64,000 nt of DNA, from contig JACJYD010000005.1 of assembly GCA_020636275.1 (NCBI GenBank), forward strand, positions 72,001 to 136,000, in the 5' to 3' direction. How positions within the stretch are numbered: the first letter of the stretch is position 1; each line of letters opens with the position of its first letter. The notes beneath the pieces are model-generated. The model was not told the DNA's origin. It searched no databases and saw only the letters and a program-made list of their open reading frames with translations. Source of the stretch: Lewinellaceae bacterium (GTDB lineage: Bacteria; Bacteroidota; Bacteroidia; Chitinophagales; Saprospiraceae). Made by a program: the position numbers and the translations under genes. Shown here in pieces: positions 1-8,158 of this stretch.

Positions 1-98
1 GCGATGGCTTCCTTTAAGACGATGATCCCACCCTCGAAGATCCGGGCCGTGGCGGAGTATACCATGCAGTTGAAACCGAGCATGAAGTAGGGGTTCAT
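1..98. other. Window edge, reading frame uncertain
   Basis: Two frames stay open to the left edge. The plus frame ends with TAG at 88-90, just before anmK, which would suit an upstream operon gene. The minus frame can start at 98 (MNPYFMLGFN...) or at 134 and runs off the edge; its codons end almost entirely in C or G, as in real genes of this window. The minus frame would leave no room for a promoter between it and anmK. I do not recognise either peptide, so I cannot say which is coding. Confidence 0.25.
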
Positions 99-1203
99 GA
101 TGACCGGAACCTGGTACGAAGGCCTCGGGCTCATGTCGGGCAGTTCGCTGGACGGGCTGGATATTGCATTTTGCCGGTTCCGGATCGATCCGGAAAACAC
201 CGGAATAGTGCTGGACTGGGAATTGGGCCCGGCGGAAACGGTTTCGTTACCGGATGCATGGAAACAGCGCTTGAGCCGCCTTCCGGAGGGTTCTGCCCGC
301 GACCTGGTGCAGGCCGACGCCGACCTGGGCCGTTATTGGGGCGAATTGTGCCTGCAATTTATGGAGCGCCATAAATGCCGGCCCGGATTTATCGCCTCTC
401 ACGGGCATACGTTGTTCCATTGGCCGGAGCGAGGCGTGAGCACCCAGATCGGGTCGGGCGCCGGTTTGTCGGCCCTTGCCGGCCTCCCGGTCGTTTGCGA
501 TTTTCGCGCCGCAGATGTTGTCCTGGGCGGACAAGGAGCGCCGCTGGCGCCGCTGGCCGATCGCTATTTATTCCCGGGGTACGACTATTACTTAAACATC
601 GGAGGAATTGCCAATATCAGTTTTGAGAGGGAGGGATGCTGGACGGCCTTTGACATTGGCCCTGCCAACCAGATCTTCAACGCCCTGGCCCTGGAGGCAG
701 GCCAGGATTACGATAAAGGCGGGGAATTGGCAGCCCGTGGGCGGGTAGACCAGACCTTACTGGAACACGTCGACGCCTTGCCCTATTTTTCGAAGGCGCC
801 TCCCAAATCACTCGATAATGGATGGGTTGGCCGGGAGGTGTGGCCGTACTACGCAGATAAACGCCTTCCTTTATCCGACCGCTTATGCACTGCCGTCGAG
901 CAATTGGCCCGTCAGACGGTCCGGGCCATTCGGAGCCGGGGGCCGGAACAAATAGAAAAGATCCGCCTTTTTGCCACCGGAGGAGGCATATACAATACCT
1001 TCCTGATGGACCGGATCGCCGCGAACCTGTCTGAAAAGATGCAAGCTGAGATGGTCATTCCCGAGGCCCGCGTAGTTGAATTTAAAGAGGCCTTGCTCAT
1101 GGCTCTGATGGGTGCATTCCGCCTGGCAGGAGTGCCCAATTGTATGGCGGAGGTGACCGGCGCAAAACGGGACTCGATCGGAGGAGCGGTATATGAACCC
1201 TGA
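97..1203 (+). CDS. anmK: Anhydro-N-acetylmuramic acid kinase
   Basis: This 368-residue protein phosphorylates 1,6-anhydro-N-acetylmuramic acid while opening the anhydro ring, recycling peptidoglycan sugars in the cytoplasm. The family pattern is clear: the N-terminal phosphate-binding stretch GLMSGSSLDG (residues 11-20), GQGAPLAPLAD (145-155), NIGGIANI (167-174), the DIGPANQ segment holding the proposed catalytic aspartate (186-192), and the C-terminal ATGGGIYN loop (293-300). Length is normal for the family. ATG codons at 97 and 100 are equally good starts. The SDR gene follows after 25 bases and is probably co-transcribed. mltD, which makes anhydro-muropeptides, lies far away at 54.6 kb. 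Confidence 0.95.
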   Translation: MMTGTWYEGLGLMSGSSLDGLDIAFCRFRIDPENTGIVLDWELGPAETVSLPDAWKQRLSRLPEGSARDLVQADADLGRYWGELCLQFMERHKCRPGFIASHGHTLFHWPERGVSTQIGSGAGLSALAGLPVVCDFRAADVVLGGQGAPLAPLADRYLFPGYDYYLNIGGIANISFEREGCWTAFDIGPANQIFNALALEAGQDYDKGGELAARGRVDQTLLEHVDALPYFSKAPPKSLDNGWVGREVWPYYADKRLPLSDRLCTAVEQLARQTVRAIRSRGPEQIEKIRLFATGGGIYNTFLMDRIAANLSEKMQAEMVIPEARVVEFKEALLMALMGAFRLAGVPNCMAEVTGAKRDSIGGAVYEP

Positions 1204-1228
1204 TTCAAAAAACCAGTTTCTATAAAAC

Positions 1229-2254
1229 ATGGATAAAAGCGCACAGAAAATTTTGGTAACGGGTGGAACCGGCTTCATCGGCTCCTATCTCCTGCGGTAT
1301 TTATGGCAGGAAGGATACCGGTCTATCCGCGCCATGCGACGGGAGGAGAGCAAGATGGACCTGGCGCCGGAAATGGTCGACCGGGTGGAGTGGGTGACGG
1401 GTGATGTGCGCGATTACGGTTCGGTGGAAGATGCCCTGCAGGGAACCGAGGTTGTTTTTCATTGCGCCGGAGCCGTTTCATTCGATCCGCGCGACCGGCA
1501 TCTCTTGCGGCAGGTCAACGCCGAAGGCACGGCGAACATGGTGAATGGAGCCCTGGCTGTTGGGGTCAAACGGTTTATCCATGTGAGCTCCATCGCGGCC
1601 CTGGGGCGGTCCGAACATTCCAATCGCATCGACGAATCCTCCAAGTGGGAGCGGAGTTCGCTGAACAGTTGGTATGCCGTCACCAAATTTCAGGGCGAAA
1701 TGGAGGTTTGGCGGGGTGTTGAAGAAGGGCTCTCTGCTGTAATTGTGAACCCTTCTGTCGTTTTCGGAAGCGGAGATTGGAAGGGTAGCGGTACGGCCAG
1801 GATCTTTCATCTGGTAGGAAAAGGGTTGCCTTTTTACACTCCGGGGCAAACGGGCTTCGTAGATGTGCGGGACGTAGCCCGGTTCATGCTTCTGTTATTG
1901 GAAAAAAATATCACCGGCCAGCGCTACATTCTGAATGCAGACAACTGGAGCCTCCGGGACCTGACTACGGCTATTGCCCGGGCGATGGACCGCCCGCCTC
2001 CCCGGATACCTTTTTCGGCCTGGATGGGGGCTATAGCCTGGCGGGTGGAGTATTTGCGCTCCCTGCTGTCCGGGATGCGCCCTGTCATTACCCGGGAAAC
2101 CCTGGCCAACACCCGGCAGCGCTGGGAATACATCAACGAGAAATCCCTTTCCCTGGGCTTTTCCTACCTTCCCCTTTCGCAAACGATCGAAGAAACCGCC
2201 CGGCAGTGGATGGAGAGCAAAGGAGAAACAACGGCGGTACTTCCCTTAAAATAG
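1229..2254 (+). CDS. NAD(P)-dependent epimerase/dehydratase, extended SDR
   Basis: The 341-residue protein is an extended short-chain dehydrogenase. A Rossmann nucleotide-binding motif TGGTGFIG lies at residues 11-18 and the catalytic YxxxK at Tyr149/Lys153 (YAVTK), with a serine-rich stretch (HVSSIAALG) before it. The overall pattern resembles the dihydroflavonol-4-reductase-like and sugar-epimerase-like SDRs common in Bacteroidota. Substrate cannot be told from the sequence. It lies 25 bases after anmK on the same strand. No membrane segment or signal peptide is visible, so it should act in the cytoplasm. Confidence 0.85.
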   Translation: MDKSAQKILVTGGTGFIGSYLLRYLWQEGYRSIRAMRREESKMDLAPEMVDRVEWVTGDVRDYGSVEDALQGTEVVFHCAGAVSFDPRDRHLLRQVNAEGTANMVNGALAVGVKRFIHVSSIAALGRSEHSNRIDESSKWERSSLNSWYAVTKFQGEMEVWRGVEEGLSAVIVNPSVVFGSGDWKGSGTARIFHLVGKGLPFYTPGQTGFVDVRDVARFMLLLLEKNITGQRYILNADNWSLRDLTTAIARAMDRPPPRIPFSAWMGAIAWRVEYLRSLLSGMRPVITRETLANTRQRWEYINEKSLSLGFSYLPLSQTIEETARQWMESKGETTAVLPLK

Positions 2255-2271
2255 CCCGAGGGCAACTCATC

Positions 2272-3099
2272 TCACCTGATCTGAATATAATCCTCCCATG
2301 CGGCTGATAATTGCCGGGTGACGGGACCGGGTTTCCCATTCCCTATGATCTGTTCGTCGATCTGGATGACCGGTACGATCGGTTTGTTGCTTCCCGTGAG
2401 GAAAGCCTCCCGGGCGTGGCGGATCTCGCTGGTAGAGATGGGCCGAACTTCAACCGGCATCAGGGTATCCGCTATTTTTAAAATATGCATTCGGGTGATG
2501 CCCGGCAGGATGCCATCGGCCGGCGTGGCTAGCACGCGGCCCTCGAAGACGAAGAAAATATTGGAGCGGGAAGATTCGAGCACCTGTTGATCCTGGTGGT
2601 AAAGACCTGCATAGGCGCCGGCATCCTGGAGTTGGTGTCGCATCCGGATCGCATAGCCGTAATTCAGGGTCTTCGCCTCCGGAAATTCGCGCTGGAATTC
2701 CTGAAGGACCAGCTTGACCCCTTCCGGATGGGTAAGCCCCATAGGTGGGTGATAGGCATGGGCCAGGACCAGCAAATTGGGTGATCCGGGGGTGAAGCTG
2801 TCTTCTGCATATCCACCGGTGAGGACCAGCCGGATGGCGCCTTTTTCCAACGCATTGGCCTTTTTCAGCTCCAGGACCTGATCGCGCAGTTCATCGCGCG
2901 ACACCGGCATTTCCAGTTCGACCAGCCGGGCCGAATTGAAGAAGCGGTCGAGGTAATCTTCGAGGAAAAGAGGCTGTCCGTTTCTGATCAGAAAGAAATC
3001 AAAAACGCCGTACCCGCGGAGGATCGCCAGGTCGCTCACGTGGAGTGTTGCCTCCGCGGCGTTGGTTAACCGGCCATTAATGGCATGAAAGCGTATCAT
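2272..3099 (-). CDS. Class IV PLP-dependent aminotransferase
   Basis: This 275-residue fold-type IV aminotransferase belongs with branched-chain aminotransferase, D-amino acid aminotransferase and 4-amino-4-deoxychorismate lyase. The PLP lysine is Lys143 (EAKTLNYGYA), and the glycine-rich cofactor loops ESSRSNIFFV (175-184) and GILPGITR (196-203) are present. I start at 3099 (MIRFHAING); the frame opens 17 codons earlier, but that extension is basic and reaches into the spacer shared with the divergent EF-G-like gene. Which of the three activities it has cannot be decided here; the short size favours a branched-chain or aminodeoxychorismate-type enzyme over the longer IlvE subgroup. It is convergent with the SDR gene, 17 bases apart. 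Confidence 0.88.
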   Translation of the reverse strand: MIRFHAINGRLTNAAEATLHVSDLAILRGYGVFDFFLIRNGQPLFLEDYLDRFFNSARLVELEMPVSRDELRDQVLELKKANALEKGAIRLVLTGGYAEDSFTPGSPNLLVLAHAYHPPMGLTHPEGVKLVLQEFQREFPEAKTLNYGYAIRMRHQLQDAGAYAGLYHQDQQVLESSRSNIFFVFEGRVLATPADGILPGITRMHILKIADTLMPVEVRPISTSEIRHAREAFLTGSNKPIVPVIQIDEQIIGNGKPGPVTRQLSAAWEDYIQIR

Positions 3100-3276
3100 T
3101 TGGTAAAAGTATACTTTTTTGATGGGCGTGCGGCGCCGTCGACCTTTCATTATTTACATTTTGTACCCAAAGTAGTAGGTGATTTCCAAAATTCTTCCTA
3201 CTTTTTGCCTTCTTCAAAAAAGGCACTTTTCCCTTCAAAAAAGGGATGTTTATTCACTTTTAAATTTCGTCCGATT
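3100..3276. promoter_or_regulatory. Divergent spacer, aminotransferase / EF-G-like
   Basis: This 177-base spacer separates two divergent genes. TACATTTTG at about 3153-3161 resembles the Bacteroidota -7 element but with one extra T, for the plus gene. Further on, two small hairpins with similar sequence follow each other: gcctt...aaggc near 3208-3226 and ccctt...aaggg near 3231-3245. Both could sit in the leader of the EF-G-like mRNA. No clear Shine-Dalgarno is present before ATG 3277. Confidence 0.35.
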
Positions 3277-5403
3277 ATGGGGTACGATACCAAAAACATC
3301 CGCAACGTGGTCCTGCTTGGCCACTCCGGGTGTGGGAAGACAACGTTTACTGAGACCATGCTTTTTGAAGCTGGGGCTATCTCCCGGCGCGGAACAGTAG
3401 AGGAAGGTAACACGATTTCAGACTTTAACTCACTGGAGCAGGAGCGAGGCAATTCCATTTTCAGCACACTGATGCACGTCACCTGGAAGGATTCGAAGAT
3501 CAACATCATCGATACGCCCGGTTTCGACGATTTCGTCGGGGAGGTCGTTTCCTCGTTGAAAGTTGCCGATACCGCAGTGATGCTGCTCAACGCCAAGAAC
3601 GGCGTGGAGGTGGGTACGGAACTCATTTGGGATTACATCGAGCAGTTCCAGACGCCTACCATGTTTGTCGTCAACCAGGTCGATCATGAGAAAGCGGATT
3701 TCGACGCCACCCTCGAACAGGCGATCAACCGTTTTGGGCATAAAGTTCTGGCCTTTCAGTACCCCTACAACCCGGGCAACGGGTTTAACTCCATCATCGA
3801 TGCCCTGCGCATGGTGATGTACGAATTCCCCGCCGATGGCGGAAAACCCGTAAAGAAAGATATCCCCGCTGCTGAAAAGGACCGGGCGATGGCCATGCAC
3901 AATGCCATCGTAGAGGCCGCTGCGGAAGAGAGTGAGGGGTTGATGGAAAAATTCTTCGAAGAGGGTACCCTCTCGGAAGAGGACCTGACCGACGGTCTGC
4001 GCATCGGTATTTCCAAACAGGATATTTTCCCCTTGTTCTGCTGCTCCTCCACCCAGAATATGGGTAGCGGCCGGATCATGGGCTTCATCAACGATATTTG
4101 TCCCGCTCCGTCCGAACGGCCTCCCAAGCTGTTGGAAGACGGCAACCGCCTGCCCTGTAAGGTGGAAGGACCTGCCACCGTTTTCATTTACAAGACCATT
4201 TCCGAAGCCCGCGTCGGAAACGTTTCCTATTTTAAGGTATACTCTGGCGTGCTGAAATCGGGCGACGAACTGATCAACGCTTCCAATAAAGGCTCCGAGC
4301 GCTTTTCCTCCATCTTTCTGGCCAATGGTAAAAACCGCGACCAGGTGGATGAACTCCGCGCCGGCGACCTGGGCGTAACCGTGAAGCTGAAGAATACCCA
4401 TACCAATCAAACGCTCAACACTAAAGGCACCGATCGGGAGATTGCGAAGATCAAGTTCCCCGAGCCGCGCCTCCACGTGGCTGTAGAACCGCCGAGCAAG
4501 AACGATATGGAGAAACTCATGCGCGCCCTACACGCTATCGAAGAAGAAGATCCCACCCTGGTTATCGAGCAGTCGGCAACGCTCAAGCAAACCTTGCTGC
4601 ACGCCCAGGGCCAGTTGCACCTCGACCTGATCAAATACCGCATCGAGCAGGTCTACGGCGTGACCATGGACTTTATCAAGCCGCGTATTCCCTACCGCGA
4701 AACGATCACCAGGGAGGCCAACGAACAATACCGCCACAAGAAACAGACCGGCGGCGCCGGGCAATTTGCCGAGGTACACATGCGCATCGAGCCCTATTTC
4801 GAAGGCATGGCCAACCCCAGCGGCCTGACCGTCAAGAATACGGAGATCGATGAACTGCCCTGGGGCGGTAAACTCGTCTTCCTGTGGTGTATCGTCGGGG
4901 GCTCCATCGACGCCAAATTTTCCAACGCGATCAAGAAAGGGATCCTCCAGAAAATGGAAGAAGGTCCGCTGACCGGTTCCAACTGCCAGGATATCCGCGT
5001 GTCGGTTTATGACGGTAAAATGCACCCGGTCGACTCCAACGATATGGCGTTCATGCTGGCCTCTACCCAAGCCTTCAAAGCCGCTTTCCAGAAGTCTAAC
5101 CCACAGCTCCTCGAGCCTATTTACGAGATCGACATCCTTTGCTCCGACGAAGCAATGGGCGATATCATGGGCGACCTCCAAACCCGCCGCGCCATCATCC
5201 TGGGTATGGATTCGGAAGGTCACTACCAGAAGATCATAGCCAAGGTTCCCCTGGCTGAACTGTATCAATATTCCTCCACCCTCCGCTCTCTGTCGCAGGG
5301 CCGGGCGAAGTTTACGCAGAAGTTCCTCGAGTACAGCCCTGTACCCGGCGATATTCAGCAGAAGCTCATCGAAGCCCACAAGGTGGAAGAAGAAGAGGAT
5401 TGA
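3277..5403 (+). CDS. Elongation factor G-like translational GTPase
   Basis: The 708-residue protein has the full EF-G domain order (GTPase, II, III, IV, V). Visible GTPase motifs are the P-loop GHSGCGKT (15-22), switch I RGNSI (57-61, RGITI in classical EF-G), DTPG (79-82) and NQVD (133-136), where canonical GTPases have NKxD. These departures, with the DTPGFDDFVGEV context, match the secondary EF-G-like branch (EF-G2 type) found beside true FusA in many bacteria. Its role is unsettled: some paralogues support translocation without GTP-driven recycling, others act in ribosome stress. The frame is open upstream to 3085, but that stretch has a non-coding look; ATG 3277 begins the conserved protein. 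A bidirectional terminator follows directly. Confidence 0.88.
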   Translation: MGYDTKNIRNVVLLGHSGCGKTTFTETMLFEAGAISRRGTVEEGNTISDFNSLEQERGNSIFSTLMHVTWKDSKINIIDTPGFDDFVGEVVSSLKVADTAVMLLNAKNGVEVGTELIWDYIEQFQTPTMFVVNQVDHEKADFDATLEQAINRFGHKVLAFQYPYNPGNGFNSIIDALRMVMYEFPADGGKPVKKDIPAAEKDRAMAMHNAIVEAAAEESEGLMEKFFEEGTLSEEDLTDGLRIGISKQDIFPLFCCSSTQNMGSGRIMGFINDICPAPSERPPKLLEDGNRLPCKVEGPATVFIYKTISEARVGNVSYFKVYSGVLKSGDELINASNKGSERFSSIFLANGKNRDQVDELRAGDLGVTVKLKNTHTNQTLNTKGTDREIAKIKFPEPRLHVAVEPPSKNDMEKLMRALHAIEEEDPTLVIEQSATLKQTLLHAQGQLHLDLIKYRIEQVYGVTMDFIKPRIPYRETITREANEQYRHKKQTGGAGQFAEVHMRIEPYFEGMANPSGLTVKNTEIDELPWGGKLVFLWCIVGGSIDAKFSNAIKKGILQKMEEGPLTGSNCQDIRVSVYDGKMHPVDSNDMAFMLASTQAFKAAFQKSNPQLLEPIYEIDILCSDEAMGDIMGDLQTRRAIILGMDSEGHYQKIIAKVPLAELYQYSSTLRSLSQGRAKFTQKFLEYSPVPGDIQQKLIEAHKVEEEED

Positions 5404-5404
5404 C

Positions 5405-5439
5405 AAAAAAAAGGGGCCGCTTACAACGGCCCCTTTTTT
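5405..5439. terminator. Bidirectional terminator, EF-G-like / GT2
   Basis: A GC hairpin (5413-5419 with 5427-5433) is flanked by A8 on the left and T6 on the right, so it can end transcription from both sides. The stop codon of the minus-strand glycosyltransferase (5421-5423) lies in the loop, and its last codons form one arm of the stem. Confidence 0.9.
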
Positions 5440-6161
5440 AATAGCTGATATTTCCTCCACACCATCCAGGCCCCCCGCACGGCGATGGTCCAGCCTTCCT
5501 TTCCGTCCAGGAAACCCAATTGAAATATATACGTGCGCAAAAAGCGCCAGACCGGAGAAAACCACCGCTTGAACAGGGTAGAGCGCTTGCCCTGGGCGTA
5601 CAGGTCCTTTGCGGAAAGCACCGCGTAGCGCTCCAGCCGTTGCCGGTGGTCATTGTCGCTCTTATAGGAATAATGCAACAGTTTCCCCTTCAGGCGAACC
5701 CTCCTCGATCCGGCCGGAATGGCCAGGGTTTCGTGTACGAAATCGCCTTGCCAGGAAACCTCCCGCCGGTCGAACAAACGGGGCTTCCACTCCGGGTACC
5801 AGCCGCTGTGGTAGATCCATTTTCCGCAAAAATTGGTCAGGCGGTCGAGCTCGTATACGGTCTGAGGCTCAGGGGTGAACTGCTGAAGGGTCCGGATCAG
5901 ATCTTCCGACAACACCTCGTCGGCGTCTATGGAGAGGATCCAGTCATACCGGGCGTGCTGGTTGCCGAAATTCTTATTTTGGGAATACCCCATCCACCTG
6001 GTCTGAATGACCCGGGCGTCGAGTTCGGCGGCGAGGTCCGGGGTGCCGTCTTCGCTGAAGGCATCGACTACCACGATATCGTCGCTGACCTGCCGGAGGG
6101 CTTTCAGGCAGGTCTCGATATTTTCCGCTTCATTGCGGGTGATGAGTACGATGGAGAACAT
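5421..6161 (-). CDS. Family 2 glycosyltransferase (WaaE/KdtX-like)
   Basis: This 246-residue GT-A fold transferase starts with the family 2 pattern FSIVLITRNEAENIETCLKAL. A DxD-type metal/nucleotide-sugar motif follows at IDADEVL, within DWILSIDADE. Its compact size and the closing WRFLRTYIFQLGFLDGKEGW region are typical of the WaaE/KdtX-like lipopolysaccharide core glucosyltransferases, which act on the inner face of the cytoplasmic membrane. The acceptor cannot be inferred. The last five codons (KKGPL) and stop are embedded in the shared terminator. ATG 6161 gives a normal family N-terminus. cysQ lies 46 bases upstream on the same strand and may be co-transcribed. Confidence 0.9.
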   Translation of the reverse strand: MFSIVLITRNEAENIETCLKALRQVSDDIVVVDAFSEDGTPDLAAELDARVIQTRWMGYSQNKNFGNQHARYDWILSIDADEVLSEDLIRTLQQFTPEPQTVYELDRLTNFCGKWIYHSGWYPEWKPRLFDRREVSWQGDFVHETLAIPAGSRRVRLKGKLLHYSYKSDNDHRQRLERYAVLSAKDLYAQGKRSTLFKRWFSPVWRFLRTYIFQLGFLDGKEGWTIAVRGAWMVWRKYQLLKKGPL

Positions 6162-6207
6162 GATGGTTTTTTATGTGAGGGGTGACCTAGGCACTCCCTC
6201 ACTCTAT

Positions 6208-6993
6208 TTATTTTTTTAATTTTTTGCCGTAGGCAATGAAAAACGGATTGAGCAAGTCGGGCTTGTTATAAACCAGGGGTTGCAGACTCTCCGCTTCCAG
6301 GATCGACCCACCGGCTTCTTCCAGCACGATCTGGGCGGCGGCGGTATCCCATTCCATGGTGGGAGCGAGGCGTGGATAGACGTGCGCCTCTCCTTCGGCC
6401 AGCAGCATGAACTTGAGGGCGCTGCCCCGGCTGACCATCACGGGTTCGTTGAATTGGGCGATGAAGGCCTCGGTTTCCGCATTGAGATGGGACCGGGATG
6501 CCACTACCTTCAAATGGGATGAGCCGGGGTCGAACACGTCGGCGCGAAGGGGTTCTTCCCTATCGCCGTGCGTCCAGTGGGCGCCTTCTCCCTTTACCCC
6601 CCAAAAGGTACCTTCCGAAACGGGGATATGCACGACTCCCAACACGGGTTTCCCTTCGTGAACCAGGGCGATATTGATCGTAAATTCGCCATTCCGCTTG
6701 ATGAATTCCTTCGTGCCGTCCAGCGGGTCTACCAACCAACAATACGTGTAGTGTTGCCGCTCTTCGTAGGGAATGGTCCTGTTCTCTTCGGAAATAATGG
6801 GAATATCGGGCGTCAGCCGTTGCAACCCGGCACAGATGATCTCGTTGGAACGGCGGTCGGCCCTGGTCAGGGGAGAATGGTCGTCTTTTTTTTCGACCTG
6901 CCAGTCTTCTTCATTTTGGTAGATCTCCAGGATGGCTGCACCGGCTTCCAGGGCCAGCCGGATGACCTTTTTTGCAAGAGGACGTAGTTCCAT
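6208..6993 (-). CDS. cysQ: 3'(2'),5'-bisphosphate nucleotidase CysQ
   Basis: The 261-residue protein belongs to the lithium-sensitive inositol monophosphatase-like superfamily and removes the 3' phosphate of PAP or PAPS, by-products of sulfate assimilation and sulfation. Metal-binding motifs are all present: ISEEN (loop glutamates), DPLDGTKEFI (the DPxDGT signature) and EWDTAAAQIVLEEAGG near the C-terminus (the WDxAA motif). The length is normal. It faces galE divergently across a 96-base spacer that contains a long hairpin. The minus-strand sequence TATCTTTA close to the start weakly matches the Bacteroidota -7 element. Confidence 0.92.
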   Translation of the reverse strand: MELRPLAKKVIRLALEAGAAILEIYQNEEDWQVEKKDDHSPLTRADRRSNEIICAGLQRLTPDIPIISEENRTIPYEERQHYTYCWLVDPLDGTKEFIKRNGEFTINIALVHEGKPVLGVVHIPVSEGTFWGVKGEGAHWTHGDREEPLRADVFDPGSSHLKVVASRSHLNAETEAFIAQFNEPVMVSRGSALKFMLLAEGEAHVYPRLAPTMEWDTAAAQIVLEEAGGSILEAESLQPLVYNKPDLLNPFFIAYGKKLKK

Positions 6994-7014
6994 GCACTTT
7001 TTTTGTAAAGATAA

Positions 7015-7057
7015 ATAATTAAGGAGGGTCGACCGCCGGTCGGCCCTCCTTAATTAT
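7015..7057. repeat. 20-bp near-perfect hairpin between cysQ and galE
   Basis: Bases 7015-7034 pair with 7038-7057 around a three-base loop (gcc, 7035-7037); the only non-Watson-Crick pair is one G-T (7029/7043). It fills the divergent promoter region of cysQ and galE and ends just before the galE -7 box. It has no T-run, so it is not an ordinary terminator. It may be an operator, or one of the long three-base-loop hairpins seen elsewhere in the window. Confidence 0.7.
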
Positions 7058-7059
7058 GA

Positions 7060-7067
7060 TATATTTG
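7060..7067 (+). promoter_or_regulatory. Probable -7 element of galE
   Basis: TATATTTG matches the Bacteroidota -7 consensus TAnnTTTG exactly and lies 22 bases before the galE ATG. No TTG is present at the expected -33 distance; that place is occupied by the hairpin at 7015-7057. Confidence 0.55.
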
Positions 7068-7089
7068 CGAACGCGACAAACTCTTTTTT

Positions 7090-8106
7090 ATGAAAAAAGT
7101 ATTGGTAACCGGAGGCTGCGGATATATCGGGAGTCACACCATCGTCGATCTGTTGGAAAACGGATTCGAAGTGGTATCGATCGACAATCTGGTCAACTCG
7201 ACGGAGGAGGTGTTGGAGGGGATCTACCGCATCACGGGGAAACAGGTGCGCAACTACGCGGTCGATCTGTGCGACCGGGATGCCACTTCGCAGGTGTTTT
7301 CCGCGCATCCCGATTTTGCGGGCATCATCCATTTCGCCGCACTGAAGAGCGTGGGGGAATCGGTCGAGCAACCGTTGCGCTATTTCCACAATAACATTAA
7401 TAGCCTGTTGAATGTGCTTCAATGTGCACAGGATTATGAAGTGCCCCACTTCATCTTTTCTTCCTCCTGTTCGGTCTATGGCAACGCCAATGCATTGCCG
7501 GTGATGGAAGATACGCCATGGACGGAAGCCGAAAGCCCCTATGCCCGCACCAAGCAAATGGGGGAGCAGATCATACGCGACTTTTCGGAGGTGACTTCTG
7601 CAATGCGGTTTGCCTTGTTGCGCTATTTCAACCCGGCAGGCGCCCATCCCAGCGCTTTGATCGGGGAATCACCCTCCAATCCCGCCAGCAACCTGGTTCC
7701 GGTCATCACCGAAACGGCTATCGGCAAGCGCCCGGAAACAGTAGTGTTCGGCGACGATTATCCTACGCGCGACGGCAGTTGCATCCGCGATTATATCCAT
7801 ATCATGGACCTGGCAAATGCGCATACAAAAGCGCTTCAGTACCTGATCGATAAGAAACCCGACCTGCGTTGCGATGTCTTCAACCTGGGTATTGGGGAAG
7901 GCGTAACGGTGCTGGAAGCCGTCTATGCCTTCGAGCGTGCTACGGGCCAGAAGCTCAACTATCGCATCGGTCCCCGTCGCCCCGGCGATGTGGTTGCCGT
8001 CTATGCCGACAACAGCAAGTCCGCCCGCCTCCTGGGCTGGCAGCCGCGTTTCAATATCGATGATATTATGAAGACGGCCTGGGAATGGGAAAAAAAACGC
8101 ACGTAG
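7090..8106 (+). CDS. galE: UDP-glucose 4-epimerase
   Basis: This 338-residue extended SDR interconverts UDP-glucose and UDP-galactose, feeding cell-surface polysaccharide synthesis. The NAD-binding motif TGGCGYIG lies at residues 7-14, the SSSCSVYG serine region is intact, and the catalytic YxxxK is Tyr151/Lys155 (YARTK). The C-terminal half has the GalE-specific NLGIGEGVTVLE and RRPGDV stretches. Length is standard. The stop codon (8104-8106) is formed by the first bases of a palindromic repeat shared with the convergent TonB receptor gene. Confidence 0.95.
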   Translation: MKKVLVTGGCGYIGSHTIVDLLENGFEVVSIDNLVNSTEEVLEGIYRITGKQVRNYAVDLCDRDATSQVFSAHPDFAGIIHFAALKSVGESVEQPLRYFHNNINSLLNVLQCAQDYEVPHFIFSSSCSVYGNANALPVMEDTPWTEAESPYARTKQMGEQIIRDFSEVTSAMRFALLRYFNPAGAHPSALIGESPSNPASNLVPVITETAIGKRPETVVFGDDYPTRDGSCIRDYIHIMDLANAHTKALQYLIDKKPDLRCDVFNLGIGEGVTVLEAVYAFERATGQKLNYRIGPRRPGDVVAVYADNSKSARLLGWQPRFNIDDIMKTAWEWEKKRT

Positions 8107-8158
8107 GGGCAAAAAATTTTTTGCCCCTATGTCGGGCAAAAGATTTTTTGCCCCTACG
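8101..8158. repeat. Composite palindromic repeat between galE and TonB gene
   Basis: Bases 8106-8129 form a perfect 24-base palindrome (aggggcaaaaaa and its complement). A second related arm (gggcaaaagattttttgccc, 8134-8153) follows, and the outer ends ACGTAGGGGC (8101-8110) and GCCCCTACGT (8149-8158) are inverted copies. Both convergent genes stop in it: galE at TAG 8104-8106 and the TonB receptor at 8156-8154, each within the CGTAG end. It can fold in several ways and could also terminate both transcripts. The GTAGGGGCAAAA...TTTTGCCCCTAC pattern resembles dispersed intergenic palindromes that I recall from Bacteroidota and cyanobacteria. Confidence 0.8.
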
